Notes: generated from the sequence alone by a model not told the origin. A stretch of DNA of 64,000 bases from Acanthochlamys bracteata (GCA_019914995.1 CM034140.1:1426001-1490000), one strand, 5' to 3'; positions 13,088 through 29,651 are shown, counted from the first letter of the stretch. Made by a program: numbers and translations.

Positions 13088-16000
13088 ATGGCTCCAAGCA
13101 TACGAGACCTTCAGCTAACAACTCTCTCTACAGACCGTGATGGCCTTGAAGAAGTTCGACTTCTTGATGCCGCCTACGATATTGAATCCAACGGTGGACA
13201 TAAAGATGGCGCTGATAATTTATGCCGGATCGAACTTCGTGTTACGGGCATGACTTGTGCTGCTTGTTCCACCTCAGTTGAATCTGCTGTTTCTGCTCTT
13301 GATGGTGTTTCAGAAGCTTCTGTTTCTTTGCTCCAGCATAAGGCTCGGGTCGCTTATGACCCTAATCTTCTCAAGGTTTTGATTTTGTTTATTTATTTGA
13401 TTCGCTGTCTTTTTGGGGGTTTATGTTCTCTAGGACGAATTATTAGCTAGTTGGTTTACAGTTGGATTTTGGATTCTGGGTATGGTTTGGTTTGATTGCT
13501 TGATTAATTTAGTTGCACTGGAGTTTAGGATCGGTATCAATTTGGAATTTTTTGATCTGGGTATCTGTTGGATGTTGGTTGGTAGTTTGCGGAGCTGGAT
13601 GTGGTTGAATTATCAACCAACTGTGTTCTGCGCATCGTTTGGTTTGTGGTTGAAATACTGTAGTTGCACCGAAGTTGAGAGTTCCATTGCAATATCACAT
13701 GATTTATACCTTTGTGCATTCCAGATGAATTGTTAGTTCAGTTGACTTCGTTGGGGATTTGTAAGCTGGGTATAAGTTTGCTTCATGAATAAAAGCTGCC
13801 TTTGTGCATTAGCTGAATTCTTACTTAGGATGGGAATCTTGCAATTTGGATTTTGGTTGGGATTGTGGTTTATTGGTGTAGCTTCAAGTGTGATGCCATG
13901 ACCATCTGGTAGCTCTCAAGTTGGTAATCCCCTTTGCAAGGTTTATTCGATTATAGTGGCTATGGGGTTTCAGGAGGTTTTGGCTGTGTGCTGTTGCGAT
14001 TATAGATAAATAGATTGAAATTCATAGCACTGAATAGTTACTGCTACTTTCCAAGTGTTCCATTTCTGTAAGAGAGGTGATCCTATTTATGTTTCACATT
14101 ACTGCCTAATTCTCAATCTCCCTCCCATTGTGTTAGTTATCTTCACCAATGTCCTGTCACTGTACTTGAGTGTGTCGCAGCTCTGGCTCCTAATGCGCTA
14201 GCCTAGTGCTTTTTAAACTATATTATTCTTTTCGTACCCTTTTTTAAATTCTGAGTGACAAAGGGCACAACAAGTTTGACCTTGGTCGGGTTTCACAACT
14301 TTATCCACCTGTTTTCTGTCTTGACGTAATCGAGGTTTTACGTGGATATAAAATTGGAAGTAGCATTTTTGTTTTGTTTATTTGTTTTGGTTCCATTATA
14401 ATATTGTGCTCGAAGTTTACATCTTCCGTTTGACTTCTGATTTAATTAATGCATATTGTCCTAAACGAGTATGTTGTACTACATGCGATGAGAGTTTCTC
14501 TAATATTGGGATGACTTGTAATAGCATTATAAGAGTTCGGCATATCTGTACTATTCCAGTTGCAGGCATGGCATTGTTACAAACTCTCACTGTTGTTTAT
14601 ATGTTCCCACAGGAGGAAGATATAACAGGTGCTATTGAAGATGCGGGCTTCGAAGCTGAAGTCCTTCCAGATTCCCATGTGACCGCTTCTAGGTCACATA
14701 AGGTTCTATCAGCACAATTTAGAATAGGGGGTATGACATGTGCTGCTTGTGTCAACTCTGTCGAAGGCATATTGAGAAAACTTCCTGGAGTTAAAAGAGC
14801 AGTCGTTGCCTTGGCAACTTCAACAGGGGAGGTTGATTATGATACATCAACAACGAGCAAAGATGAAATAGTCAATGCAATAGAAGATGCTGGCTTTGAA
14901 GCGGCATTCATGCAAAGCAATGAGCAAGATAAAGTTTTATTAGGTGTAGCTGGTTTGTACAGTGAAGATGATGTAAATGTATTACAGGGCATACTTAGCA
15001 GTGTAAAGGGGGTGAAACAGTTTAATGTAAATAGCACTCTTTCAGAAGTTGAAATCGTCTTTGACACTGAAGCCACTGGTCTGAGACTTATAGTTGATTC
15101 CATTGAGACTGGGAGCAATGGGAGACTCAAAGCAAATGTGCGCAACCCTTATGCACGTGCTGCTTCAGACGATGCTAAAGAAACTTCGAAAATGTTGCGG
15201 CTGCTATTGTCCAGTCTCTTTTTAAGTGTAAGTATTTAGTTAAATACTGGAAAGAAAGACAGCTCTTTTTTCTTTTGTGTTGCTAATTCTTGTTGACAAT
15301 TGAGCTCTTTTTTGTTTGTCAACAGGTCCCTGTGTTTCTTATTCGTGCAGTTTTTCCTCATGTGGCTTTTGTGAATTCCTTGTTACATACACATTTTGGA
15401 CCTTTCATGATTGGTGAGTGGCTGAAGTGGCTGTTAGTGAGTATTGTCCAATTCGTCATTGGCAGGAGATTTTATAGAGCAGCTTATAGATCACTGAGAA
15501 ATGGCTCTAGTAATATGGACGTTTTGGTCACACTAGGGACTTCAGCAGCATACTTTTACTCTGTGTATGCACTTATACATGGTGCATTTACTGGATTTTG
15601 GTCACCAACGTATTTTGAGACTAGTGCCATGATAATTACATTCGTATTGTTTGGAAAATATTTGGAAGTAGTCGCAAAGGGGAAGACATCAGATGCTATT
15701 AAGAAGCTTGTTGAACTTGCACCTGCAACCGCTCTATTAATGGTGAAGGATGCAGGTAAATTCTCTAAAATCTTCTCTTTGGGTGTAGCCTTCTTGTAGT
15801 TTGCACTTGTGAATTTTCAGTACTTCATGTGACTTCCTCCAACTGGCAAGTTCATCAAATAAAAGTTTCTTTTTATATTTCAGATGGAAGATATGTTAAG
15901 GAAAGAGAAATAGATGCTCTTTTAATCCAGCCAGGCGATATCTTAAAGGTTCTGCCTGGTTCAAAAGTGCCATCAGATGGTGTTGTCGTTTGGGGTACTA

Positions 16001-18465
16001 GCTATGTTGATGAAAGTATGGTGACTGGTGAATCTGCTCCTGTTCTGAAGGAAATATCCTCTCAGGTTATTGGAGGTACAATGAATTTGCATGGTGCCCT
16101 TCAGGTGCAAGCCACAAAAGTTGGGTCCAACACTGTTTTGAGCCAAATAATTTCCCTTGTTGAGACAGCTCAAATGTCTAAAGCACCTATTCAGAAATTT
16201 GCAGATTTCGTAAGCATCTGTCTTCATTTGTCTTTTCTATGAAGTCCAAACATTACCACCTAGTCTATATGTTCTTAATTCACCACCAATGACTGATTTA
16301 ACCATTGTAGTCCAGAGATCTATTTGTTGATTTTTTTTCAATAATTAGGATCTGCTATCTTATTTTTATTGCTCTGTGCAGGTGGCAGGCATATTTGTGC
16401 CCACTGTGGTGATCATGTCACTTTTGACTTTCTTTGGATGGTAAGTAGTTCACTATCCAGAAGATCCTAAAGATGATATCAGGTATTGCAACTTACTTTG
16501 AGTGGTATTTACAGGTTCATTTGTGGATCTTTAGGAGCGTACCCAGAAACATGGCTTTCAGAAAGTGGCAGTTGTTTTGTGTTCGCCCTTATGTTCTCCA
16601 TAGCAGTTGTTGTGATTGCTTGTCCTTGTGCTCTCGGCCTTGCCACACCAACTGCTGTCATGGTTGCAACTGGAGTTGGCGCTAAACATGGGGTCCTCAT
16701 CAAAGGTGGAGATGCTCTGGAGAGGGCTCAGAGTATTCACTATGTGGTGTTTGACAAAACAGGAACTCTTACGCAAGGTAAAGCAATTGTCACGACTGTT
16801 AAAGTCTTCTCAGGAATGGAACTGGGTGGATTTCTTACTCTTGTAGCTTCTGCTGAGGTAAGAAAACAGCTTGATAAGCATTTGCCATTTTTAGAAAATT
16901 TTGGTTTGCTTATGGCAATCAATCACACTGACCATCTTTGGGTGTACTGTAGGCTAGCAGCGAGCATCCTCTAGCAAGAGCTATTGTTGACTATGGTTAC
17001 CATTACCACTTCTTTGGCAAGATTTCTTCGTCCAAAGAAAATGTGAAGCAAAGAAAAGAGGATATACTTTCTGAATGGCTTCTCGAAACTCTTGACTTTT
17101 CCGCTCTTCCTGGTAGAGGTGTCCAATGCTGGATTGATGGGAAAAAAGTTTTGGTATGCCTTCATAATACATTTAGTGCTTTATGAACCGACATATGTAA
17201 GTGTAGACGTCTCAATGAATGATATAATGACAGGTCGGAAACCGAAGCCTGTTGACTGACAATGGAATTCATATTCCCCCAGAAGCGGAAAGTTTTATAG
17301 TTGAATTGGAATTAAATGCTAAGACTGGCATATTGGTTGCTTATGATGGCCTCTTCACCGGAGTATTGGGTATTGCGGACCCTTTGAAAAGAGAAGCAGC
17401 AGTTGTCATTGAAGGCTTGAAAAAGATGGGTGTGCAACCTGTGATGGTAACAGGGGATAATCGGCGAACAGCGCAAGCTGTTGCTAAGGAGGTATGTTCA
17501 TTGTGTTTGACCGTAATTGGTGTTAATTCTCCTTATTCTCTTTGTTGTTGAATTTTTGTTCTCTTAATATACTTTAAAGTCTTACTATGCTGCGTATGCA
17601 ATTAAACTCTCGTAAAACCGCAATAACTTGGACTTATGGATTTTGAAATCTCTTCTCCAAAATGCTAAAAGAAATGTATTTTGCTCTTTTGGATCCCAGT
17701 AAAGTTTTCAGAGTAAGGTAAAACATCAAAGAACTTGTAAAGTGACATCCTGGAGTTCCTACTGGAGATCCTTTGCAAATATAGGAGAACCTCTAGGGAA
17801 GACAAACTCTTATTTTGCTTCTACTAGTTATAAAATAGAAACACGTCATAGTGAATGATACCCTGAGCATGATGGTTGGCCGCTTTATATTATCTACTTT
17901 TTGAGTTTGATGCATTTGCCTCTATTGGTCCACGGCTTTCATATCAAATTGAATAGTGTAAACTTAGCACGTAATCTTTTCTCTACAGGTGGGGATTGAG
18001 GATGTGAGAGCGGAGGTGATGCCAGCAGGAAAAGCTGAGATCATTCGTTCCCTCCAAAAGGATGGAAGTGTTGTTGCCATGGTTGGGGATGGTATCAATG
18101 ATTCCCCTGCCCTTGCAGCTGCTGACGTCGGGATGGCTATCGGTGCAGGGACAGACATTGCCATCGAGGCAGCTGACTATGTGTTGATGCGTAACAGCCT
18201 TGAGGACGTCATCACGGCCATTGACCTATCTAGAAAGACATTTTCCCGCATACGTTGGAATTACTTCTTTGCCATGGCATACAATCTCGTTGCCATTCCC
18301 ATTGCAGCTGGGGTCCTCTTCCCATTCACAGGTCTCAAGATGCCTCCATGGTTAGCTGGTGCATGTATGGCCTTCTCATCGGTTAGCGTCATTGCTTCTT
18401 CGTTACTTTTGAGACGGTACCGGAAGCCAAGGCTCACGACGATACTGGAAATAACTGTAGAGTAA
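13088..18465 (+). CDS. RAN1: RAN1/HMA7 copper-transporting P1B-type ATPase
   Basis: Pumps copper across the endomembrane to supply ethylene receptors and other cuproproteins. Nine exons join in frame: 13088-13375, 14613-15227, 15326-15755, 15884-16209, 16382-16440, 16515-16857, 16953-17153, 17234-17491 and 17989-18465, giving 998 residues against about 1001 in Arabidopsis. Seen in order: two metal-binding MTCAAC motifs (55-60 and 137-142), a third degenerate HMA-like repeat lacking CxxC, TGES, the membrane CPC motif (IACPCALG), DKTGTLTQ phosphorylation site, SEHPLA, and GDGINDSP hinge. All catalytic residues are intact. The start [10 protein letters not shown] matches the known MAPSRRDLQL start. 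An in-frame upstream ATG at 12959 would add 43 residues. No break seen; probably functional. Confidence 0.97.
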
Positions 18466-19073
18466 CAATTGATTTATTGATTGATTTGATTTTTTTTCGA
18501 CCCCTATCTCTTGTTTGTAAATTTACCTTGAAAGCAAATGAAATCAAGCGTGTTTTTGGTTCACCCCTTGCAATGGTAACACCTCCAGTTTGTGCAAAGC
18601 TAATGCTGATAACAGAGAAAAGCTATGTCCTGATGAAGTAACTTCTAGAGCCACCATGACTATGGAGAAACTTTCATTACTTGCAGGTGTCATTATTGCG
18701 GGCAAAGCAAGATAAGTAGAACAAGGAGAGGAACACGCACAAGGAGGTCTTCTTTCTTCTTCTTCATCATCACCACCCTATTGATCTAAGGAATACATTG
18801 AGTTTGTTATATATAGATCGATTTTAGCGATACAATCCATGCGTTGCATAAGCTTTTTATGACGCGTTGATTTTCCTGCAAGCTTTTATTTTTCAGCAGA
18901 ACTTATATATTGCAGCTGAGCTTCTCTTTATCATCATCATGAACTTGTCAAGATCAGAGAGAGATATGACTCGAAATGGCATGGCGACCATGTTATCAGG
19001 TAGCTTGTCTATTTCTATACATACATGTTTAACTACTGATCTTATATCTTGATAATATGTAGTTTTAGATTTA
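18466..19073. other. RAN1 3' flank, no gene seen
   Basis: Contains the likely RAN1 3' untranslated region, a CTT/ATC-rich stretch near 18750 and a TATATATA-like run near 18810. Only short frames; nothing with family resemblance. Confidence 0.45.
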
Positions 19074-19234
19074 GGCATGTGTTAATTATTTGAAAATGAA
19101 TTTTTTGAAAGTGAGTTTCTGAAAAATAAATAAAAAATAAGTTTATGAAAATAAATTTATGAAAGTAAACTCACAAAGTCATCTGAAAATAATTTTTTGA
19201 CGGAAGAAATTAACTTCGTGAAAGTAAACAAGCC
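19074..19234. mobile_element. MITE, about 161 bp, TTTA/TTA duplication
   Basis: Left edge GGCATGTGTTAATT and reverse complement of right edge GGCTTGTTTACTTT match over most positions. TTTA occurs at 19070-19073 and 19235-19238. The interior is rich in GAAAATAA and GAAAGTGA repeats. Terminus resembles the GGGCATGTT type at 56310. Confidence 0.55.
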
Positions 19235-19506
19235 TTTAGAAAATCTTGCAAATGCACAGAAGTGGCATAGCAGCTTGACTGCAGGAATCAATCAGAAAAC
19301 GTAGTTCAATACAAAAAGTTTATAGCAGAGTTCCGTGTTTCGCATGGCTCTCCCGTAGGGCTATACGGCAGAGGAACGTTACAGTTTTCTCTGTAACATC
19401 AATATGATTCCCTGCACAAAACAAACAACAACAACGATCAATGCACCATCTCCTTTTATTTTCCAACTATCATGTACCTGATCTGAGTTTAATACATAGA
19501 TGATTG

Positions 19507-19776
19507 TTACCAGAAGCATGAACCAGACCGACCGTGGCCAGGAGGAAACAGAGGAGAGTTGCCTTCTGCAACTCCATTATCTTTGAATTTGTTCACTGGA
19601 TTGTTATGTTTGCTACATATAGATGAATGGTGACTGCAGAGATCACCATCAGGGCTCTCTATATAATGTTGATACTCAACACTATCAATCAGATGCATTT
19701 TGTCTAGTTCCAAATAACAATAAGATTTCAAAGCAGCAGCATGGAAGGCGAGGAAGTTCTTTGGTGGTGCTTTCAT
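19507..19776 (-). CDS. Small 89-residue reading frame, unrecognised
   Basis: An ATG-initiated frame between RAN1 and GAPCp. It has two cysteines in a C-x6-C spacing near the middle and a Gly/Pro-rich tail (SPLFPPGHGRSG). No signal peptide or membrane segment is evident. Its last codon overlaps a possible splice donor (TG|gtaaca), so a spliced version would end a few codons into the next exon near 19418. The Pro-Gly-His tail is vaguely like processed plant peptide precursors, but without a secretion signal I would not call it one. It may be chance. Confidence 0.2.
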   Translation of the reverse strand: MKAPPKNFLAFHAAALKSYCYLELDKMHLIDSVEYQHYIESPDGDLCSHHSSICSKHNNPVNKFKDNGVAEGNSPLFPPGHGRSGSCFW

Positions 19777-20155
19777 AAACTACCATTATCTTCATTTTCT
19801 TTTGTAATTTTCATCAAATTATGAATCTTCCAAGGAAAACTATATCAGAGAAATTCTTTGATGGCAGAATTGTATGGTATCATTAGACTAGTGTTCTAGA
19901 CCAAAATAACTGGAGTAAAATTACAAAATGAAAAGCCTACAATGCACAAAATAAAGCAGATCCTCCTTCAAAAGAGGGAGCAGAGTATCGATTATTAATA
20001 TTCTCTGTACCAAACATATCTCATGTCTTACAATTATTGGCAACATTGCTAGCAGGAAAATGCTGAGACATCAAAATTGCAGCTTCCGCTAAGACCAACT
20101 CTAATTTCAACAATCCTTGACTACCTCCTATGGCGTCCTAGGCTCATGTCTCGAA

Positions 20156-24294
<4,139 letters not shown>

Positions 24295-25397
24295 TGACAA
24301 GAAAACTTTTCCCGATCGAAGAAAAACCCTAGAGAGATTTGAAGAGGCAATAACAACAAAAAATAATCACAGGAATGTCCAGTTGACAATGCTAATGCTC
24401 AACTTCTTATTTATATACGTGAATGAAAGAAACAAGAAATTCTTGAGCCACCATGGCTTAAAATCTTCGGTTCGGGAATGACTCGGACTAATTGTTTCGG
24501 TTGATTGTTTCTGATAGTAGTCCAACCTACAGTCGGCCTGTGTGCCGTGTTTATGACAGGTTCGGCATGAAACGAGAAGACGTAGCTCACTCGTGCGTTC
24601 AAGTATTCCGGCGTTTTTATAAAAAAAAGTTATTTTTCGAAGTTAGTCGCCGTCAACATTAGACTTAAACAGAGAACAACAGAACTATCTGACGTTGCTT
24701 ACGTGGGCTACGCTCACCCGTTGTTTTGGGTCCCGTCTTTCACTAACGGTTGATTTTATTCGGGGTTTGGTACACCGTCGACGGAATAAAAACGAGAAAG
24801 TGTTTCACTTTAACGTTTGTCTAGAGGGGCTCAGGGGAGATGAGTTAGTGTGCCGGCTAAGTGCCGACCTGGCATAAGCCGGCGGTCTAGCGTAGTTGAG
24901 ATTCCGCACGCTGCTTCCCGGTGACCATATTCGTGACAATAGATAAAACTACCGTTTAAAAATGATTATAATTTTTAAAAAAAATAATAAATATATTTAT
25001 TTTTAAAAAATTGAAATAAAAGCTACCGTTCGTGAGTGAGAAGCACGGCGGCAACTGAGACCGGAATGCCACCACTTCGCTCTCTTCCGTACTTCATTTC
25101 TTGAAAAATTTCAGCTTTCCTGTTCAGTTATGGTGGTGGATTCAAGAAAACTGTAGAGATGGTACCTTCTACAAGAATTTGGTTAGGGATGTAAAATGAT
25201 CGTGTTCTTGATCTGAGAATGACTGCTCTGGCGTTCATTCATTCCTCTTCTTTTGTTTTGCATCCTTCGCTATTGCTGATTCTATGTTGTGCCGTTGCTT
25301 ATGTCAATAGGTCAACGTTCAAGAAACGGATCTACTTTGGAAAAAGTTCCAGGAGACTCTGCTTCTACGATGAATAAAGAAAATATGTACGCCTTTA
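24295..25397. other. GAPCp upstream region with mixed-composition DNA
   Basis: The GAPCp promoter should lie at 24.3-24.6 kb. The stretch 24640-24930 and 25020-25380 is less AT-rich than its surroundings and could be remnant transcribed sequence. No family resemblance was found; a 52-codon frame at 25219 is described separately. Confidence 0.4.
25219..25377 (+). CDS. Small 52-residue frame with hydrophobic N-terminus
   Basis: An ATG frame with a strongly hydrophobic start (residues 11-28 rich in Leu, Val, Ala) followed by a basic, Cys-containing tail rich in Lys, Arg and Tyr. This is the outline of a secreted or membrane-anchored small protein. It is preceded by two very short ATG frames. 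A splice acceptor-like CAATAG at 25306-25311 falls within it, which weakens the case. No relative recognised. Confidence 0.2.
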   Translation: MTALAFIHSSSFVLHPSLLLILCCAVAYVNRSTFKKRIYFGKSSRRLCFYDE

Positions 25398-25578
25398 ATT
25401 TAGAACGGTTTTGAAAATACTTTTAAAAAATAATAATAAATAATAATAATAAGTATTATGTAAAACTTTTTTATATTTTTAAATTTAAACCATCTTTTAT
25501 AAATATTATAAAAATTTTATTAAAAAATATATCATTAAAAATTAAAAAATCACTTTTTAACGCGTTGTCAAACGCTCT
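25398..25578. mobile_element. Degenerate MITE relic
   Basis: AT-rich block with left edge AGAACGGTTTTGA and right edge TCAAACGCTCT, roughly inverted copies. Flanking TTA and TAA do not match as a duplication. Interior resembles the other AT-rich elements. Confidence 0.4.
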
Positions 25579-26472
25579 GTAAATCTATTGCCTGCATAAA
25601 TATCTGGACGTTCTTTGATTCTGGTTAAGTGGTTATAGTGGTTGATTTTCTGAAGCTGTTGTATCTATTAAGCCTGAGAGTGGCGAGAAACCAAACCATC
25701 ACAGTATTCTCTTGGACCATTGAACTAAGTGCTAAAATCTAATATGAATTCCAGAATCAAAAAGGAGAAGGCGGCGATTCTTCTGAAGCTAACCTACCTA
25801 TTTTTCTGTACACAATATTTCAACGGATATCAGCACTTGCATAATATATACCAACTGACTCAATGAATTGCTTCGTTGTTCGCAGACCAAATATATAATA
25901 ACAGTCGTGGGAAATTTTCAGCTTATAAATGACTTTCCCTGCTTTATAATAAGAATTGTAATTGAAGCTTTGTTACATGTTAACTAAATAGGCATAGAAC
26001 AACAAAACAGTGGGAACAAAGAGCAGCTAACCAACAAAAATGCACGTTAGTCTTATAGAAGGTCTTCACTACTGAGAAGATTTTGATACACCATCTCGTC
26101 TATTATGAGTCGGAGAACACTTTGGAAGTCATACTTGAGTGTACCTTGACTTATAGCACAGCAGATGAGAAACAACATAACTAAGACAACAAATAATGTA
26201 AGGCGATAATTGTATAACGAAGCTTTTAAGAGACTCCTAATGGACTTCAAAATTTCACAGGGACAGTTTGACACCATAAAAATAAATACAAAAGGAAGAG
26301 CTTTCTGTGCATCCTTACAAGGAATGGTCTATGGGTCTGACCACCATCGAGATTAATTGCTTTGTTGTAGGGTACACAAACTTGAACGAGATGTGTCAAG
26401 CAGAAGGCACGCGGTTTGCAAAAAATTGATAACTAGTTCTAGAAAAGCAACCAAATCAAAACAAGCTTTACC

Positions 26473-28446
26473 TCAACGCCTGCTGGTCTTTCCAATAGAT
26501 CGCTTTCCTGAAAACAAATGCTTAGGCTTTAAGTTCGGAATGGTTCTATCCGCCTCTCCACGACGAGCATCCTTGTTTCTCAATTTAACAGCTTTCTTTG
26601 CAATCTTAAGTGCCTTAACCTTCTGGGCAGAGTCCTTAAATCCTTCAAGGTGTAACTTCACCAGGAGGCCTTGGCCTTGACCTTGATCGTGACTGCAGCA
26701 GCAGCTTCTTGTTAATTCTGTCATCATCTATATCCATTGACTCAATATCATCACCTCTAGATACAGATCTCTCCCTTTTTCGACCTCTCCTAGAGACAGA
26801 TCTGCTCCGAGCACGATTCACTGCTGCAGTGGGATCTATCCCAAGGGCAGACAGCTCCCTGCCCATTCTTTTACTAGTGAACTCTCTGTCTTTGTTGTGC
26901 TTTCTTGACACAATAGGGCGACTTTCAGCAGTGCTCTTCTTAAGTCTATGCTGCACGATTCTCTCTCTCTTCTTTTTCCTAATCATGGCAAGAGCCTCTT
27001 GCTCCTTTGGATTTAAGACATCTCTATCCATCTCAAAGTCATCCTCTCCTTCAGCTTGATTTCCTTCTTCCCTCTCCAGCTCTTCCAGCCTCAATAAAAT
27101 GTCAGCATCAACAAAGTCATAGACGTTATGACCATCTAAAATTTCTGGTATAATATCTTCCTTCCACTCATTGTTGGCCAAAATGTAATGCTTCCTCAAA
27201 TTGGCGGAGTATACACCGGCGCCGCCATTTTCATTCTCGAGATCCTTCTCAAGCTTTCGTTTTTCGTTGGACGAACTCTCCACTGCTCTTGCTTCTAGAA
27301 CTGCCTGTGGTATGCAAGTAGGCCGTTCCTTGCTGTCACGTGGCTTTGGAATTGCAACATGAAATCGGTTCAAACAGTCATTTATTCTCTTCGATTTCAT
27401 TTTTACTTCCACCCTCTGATCCAAAAGTCTTTCACAAGCAGCATTTTTTACTGCAGCGACTCCATCTTCAGTCAAAGTACTCATCATCATGAAGATCTCA
27501 TCCTCCTTGGGCTCGCCACCTTGAGCTTTAACAGTTTTCATCGCTTCTTCCTTCATTTCCATGACCAATTTCATTTCTTCTTCAGAAAGTTTCTCCAGAG
27601 TCTGCAAATCAATCTTGTTACAAACAATCAGTAGAGGCTTATTCATGAACAGGGATTTGATGTTGTGGAAGAGCGCTGCCTGCTGCACTATGGTGTATCC
27701 GCAAGACCCAGAAAGATCCAGAAAGAACAGTATTGCAGCCTTTAAATGCGCAAGTGCAGTGATGCTACACATCTCTATTATGTTTCTGTCCTCGAAAGGC
27801 TGGTCCAATATACCTGCTGTATCAATCACTTGGTAGCGAAGATACTTGTAGTCCGTGTGTCCAACAAAGAGAGATTTTGTAGTAAATGCATATGGTTGGA
27901 CATCAACATCAGCTCTAGTGATCTTGTTCATGAAAGAGCTCTTGCCAACATTTGGGTACCCACAAATCAACATTGTACGAGTATTAGGATCAATAGAAGG
28001 AAGCCTGGCCATGTGCTGGCGTATCTGTTCCAAGTAAGCCAAGCTGGGACTGATGCGCTTTACAACAGTGCACATACGACCAAGAGGAGCAACTTTCAGG
28101 CACTTGCACCTGTAAAGTGAATCCCCGTACTTCAGCAGCTTGACATAGTCTTTCTGGATTTTCCCAATGATATTCCTTGCAGTGTTTATCTGACCTAAAG
28201 CCAGCTTGTAGTGGTCCTTGTTGTAAAGGACGTGCATAAGATCACCATAAAAAGGGTGGATATCATCCAATCGAGGGAGCTCATCAATAATGGCAGACAG
28301 CTTCTCATGGAAGCACGAAGGCGGGATATTGCATAGCCTTTGTGTACAACAGTCGGGGTTTGGCGTTGGGTCCGAGACAATATGATGTCTATGAGCTCCT
28401 TCCCTGATGGGACAACTGTAATTTTCTTGAAATTATACTGCACCAT
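26473..28446 (-). pseudogene. NOG1: NOG1 nucleolar GTPase, broken by two frameshifts
   Basis: NOG1 is a nucleolar GTPase needed for 60S ribosomal subunit assembly. The coding part is uninterrupted by introns, as expected, and a leader intron (28458-29051) shows it is not a retrocopy. From the ATG at 28446 the frame matches the family through [10 protein letters not shown]. About 39 bases encoding the next 13 residues are then replaced by 2, shifting the frame at 28311-28317. A 541-codon frame continues from 28270 with G1 GYPNVGKSS, G3 DTAG (normally DTPG), NKID, and the basic tail. At 26645-26647 a 2-base loss gives TGA; the normal final segment (EGFKDS through GKTSRR, stop at 26473) follows in another frame. 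Probably a pseudogene; a truncated protein from an internal Met is conceivable. Confidence 0.85.
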
Positions 28447-28457
28447 CTTGTTACAAA

Positions 28458-29051
28458 CTACAGGTACAACTTTCTACCTGATGATTGGAAAAGGCAAATT
28501 AGTAAAGAAACAAGAGAAGAATAGCATCAAATATACTCATCTTTGTGCAATTGTTTCAAAATTAATGTGCAACTAAGGAGAACTTAGATTTCTAAGGTCA
28601 AGAAAATCAAAGTCATAGTTGAGTTTAATTCAAAAGTAAGGGTGCCCCTTCCATCCTTTGATATAAACAAACTAAGAAACAACCTTTCAAAAATACGAAA
28701 GTGCTTGTCAATATACAAGACCTCCGTTCCCGAAACACAAATCACAGAAGTACTTATTGGGAAGATAATCATTTTTGAAGGTAGAGAAGTAAAAGAGCGA
28801 CTAAAGCAACTACGATTACGGGCAAGAAACTCGATCTTGAGAGATGTGAAATAGCTATTCATGATTTTGCATAAGGGAAACAGTTGAGAAGAATCAACTA
28901 TAAATTTCAGTAACAGAAAACAAAATATCAAATCCCATAACCAAAATTCCTCCTTTCAACTACTACTACTACTATTATTACTATCTTCAGAAGGAAATCA
29001 ACACCAACAAACAAACATTGATAAATCTAATCGAAGAACATCAATGCCTAC
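28458..29051 (-). other. NOG1 5'-leader intron
   Basis: Bounded by donor TTCG|gtaggc at 29051 and acceptor cctgtag|TTTG at 28458, twelve bases before the start codon. It holds no gene. The first untranslated exon lies at about 29052-29110. Confidence 0.55.
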
Positions 29052-29109
29052 CGAATTCGATGAAGTGATTGCTGCCCCTCTATCGGAGGCGGCGGGCGCC
29101 GGTCTGGGT

Positions 29110-29651
29110 TTATACCCTAGTTTTATTTATATCAAGGGAGAAAGAAAGATATAAATCAAAACATCAAAATATTGCTAAGCCCACAATTTTTAGTTTTCAA
29201 TATTGAATACTTAATTGTTTATTACCAAAATCGGACCCTTACAATAATAATCCTGAGAGAGAAGAATTTAATTACATAATGATTCCTTATCAGATAAATA
29301 TTGTAATGTCTAGCGGTTAATATTTAGTTCGCCAAAGTAATCCTTAGCAACTTACCAATTAATCAGCCTTTAGTAAAAATTATAAGCAAATATGGACCTA
29401 TTAAATTTTGATTGGTAGCAGCCTAACAGGCCCTTAAGCAGCTCCAAAGATTATAAATTACGAAATCAACCTCTAATCACTTATATTTTCTATGTCGGCC
29501 TCTTTAATACGTTTTGGCAATAGCCGTGTACAGTCGATATAAGGTGTTATTGGAGGACCATTTGCATGATCTTTTCTTTCTGGGTTCGCGATTGTTTGGT
29601 TTTCACTGTTTTCCTTGCAAAGCCGAAAAACTTTGTGCGCCGGATCTGAGA
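29110..29651. promoter_or_regulatory. Divergent promoter region between NOG1 and BET3
   Basis: About 540 bases separate the NOG1 first exon (minus) from the BET3 start codon (plus). The region is AT-rich in the middle. The two housekeeping genes may share control elements; no discrete TATA box was found on either strand. Confidence 0.4.

Noticed and set aside
14837..15145. Open frame antisense to RAN1 exon 2
   Set aside because: Mirror of strongly conserved ATPase coding sequence; no independent family resemblance.
26053..26277. 74-residue ATG frame with a hydrophobic segment (minus), downstream of NOG1
   Set aside because: Lies in the expected NOG1 3' region, has no promoter or relative that I can see, and one hydrophobic run in AT-rich DNA is common by chance.
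26709..28037. Several plus-strand frames opposite NOG1
   Set aside because: Shadows of the NOG1 coding strand; Ser/Leu-rich composition is what the complement of a Lys/Glu-rich gene gives.
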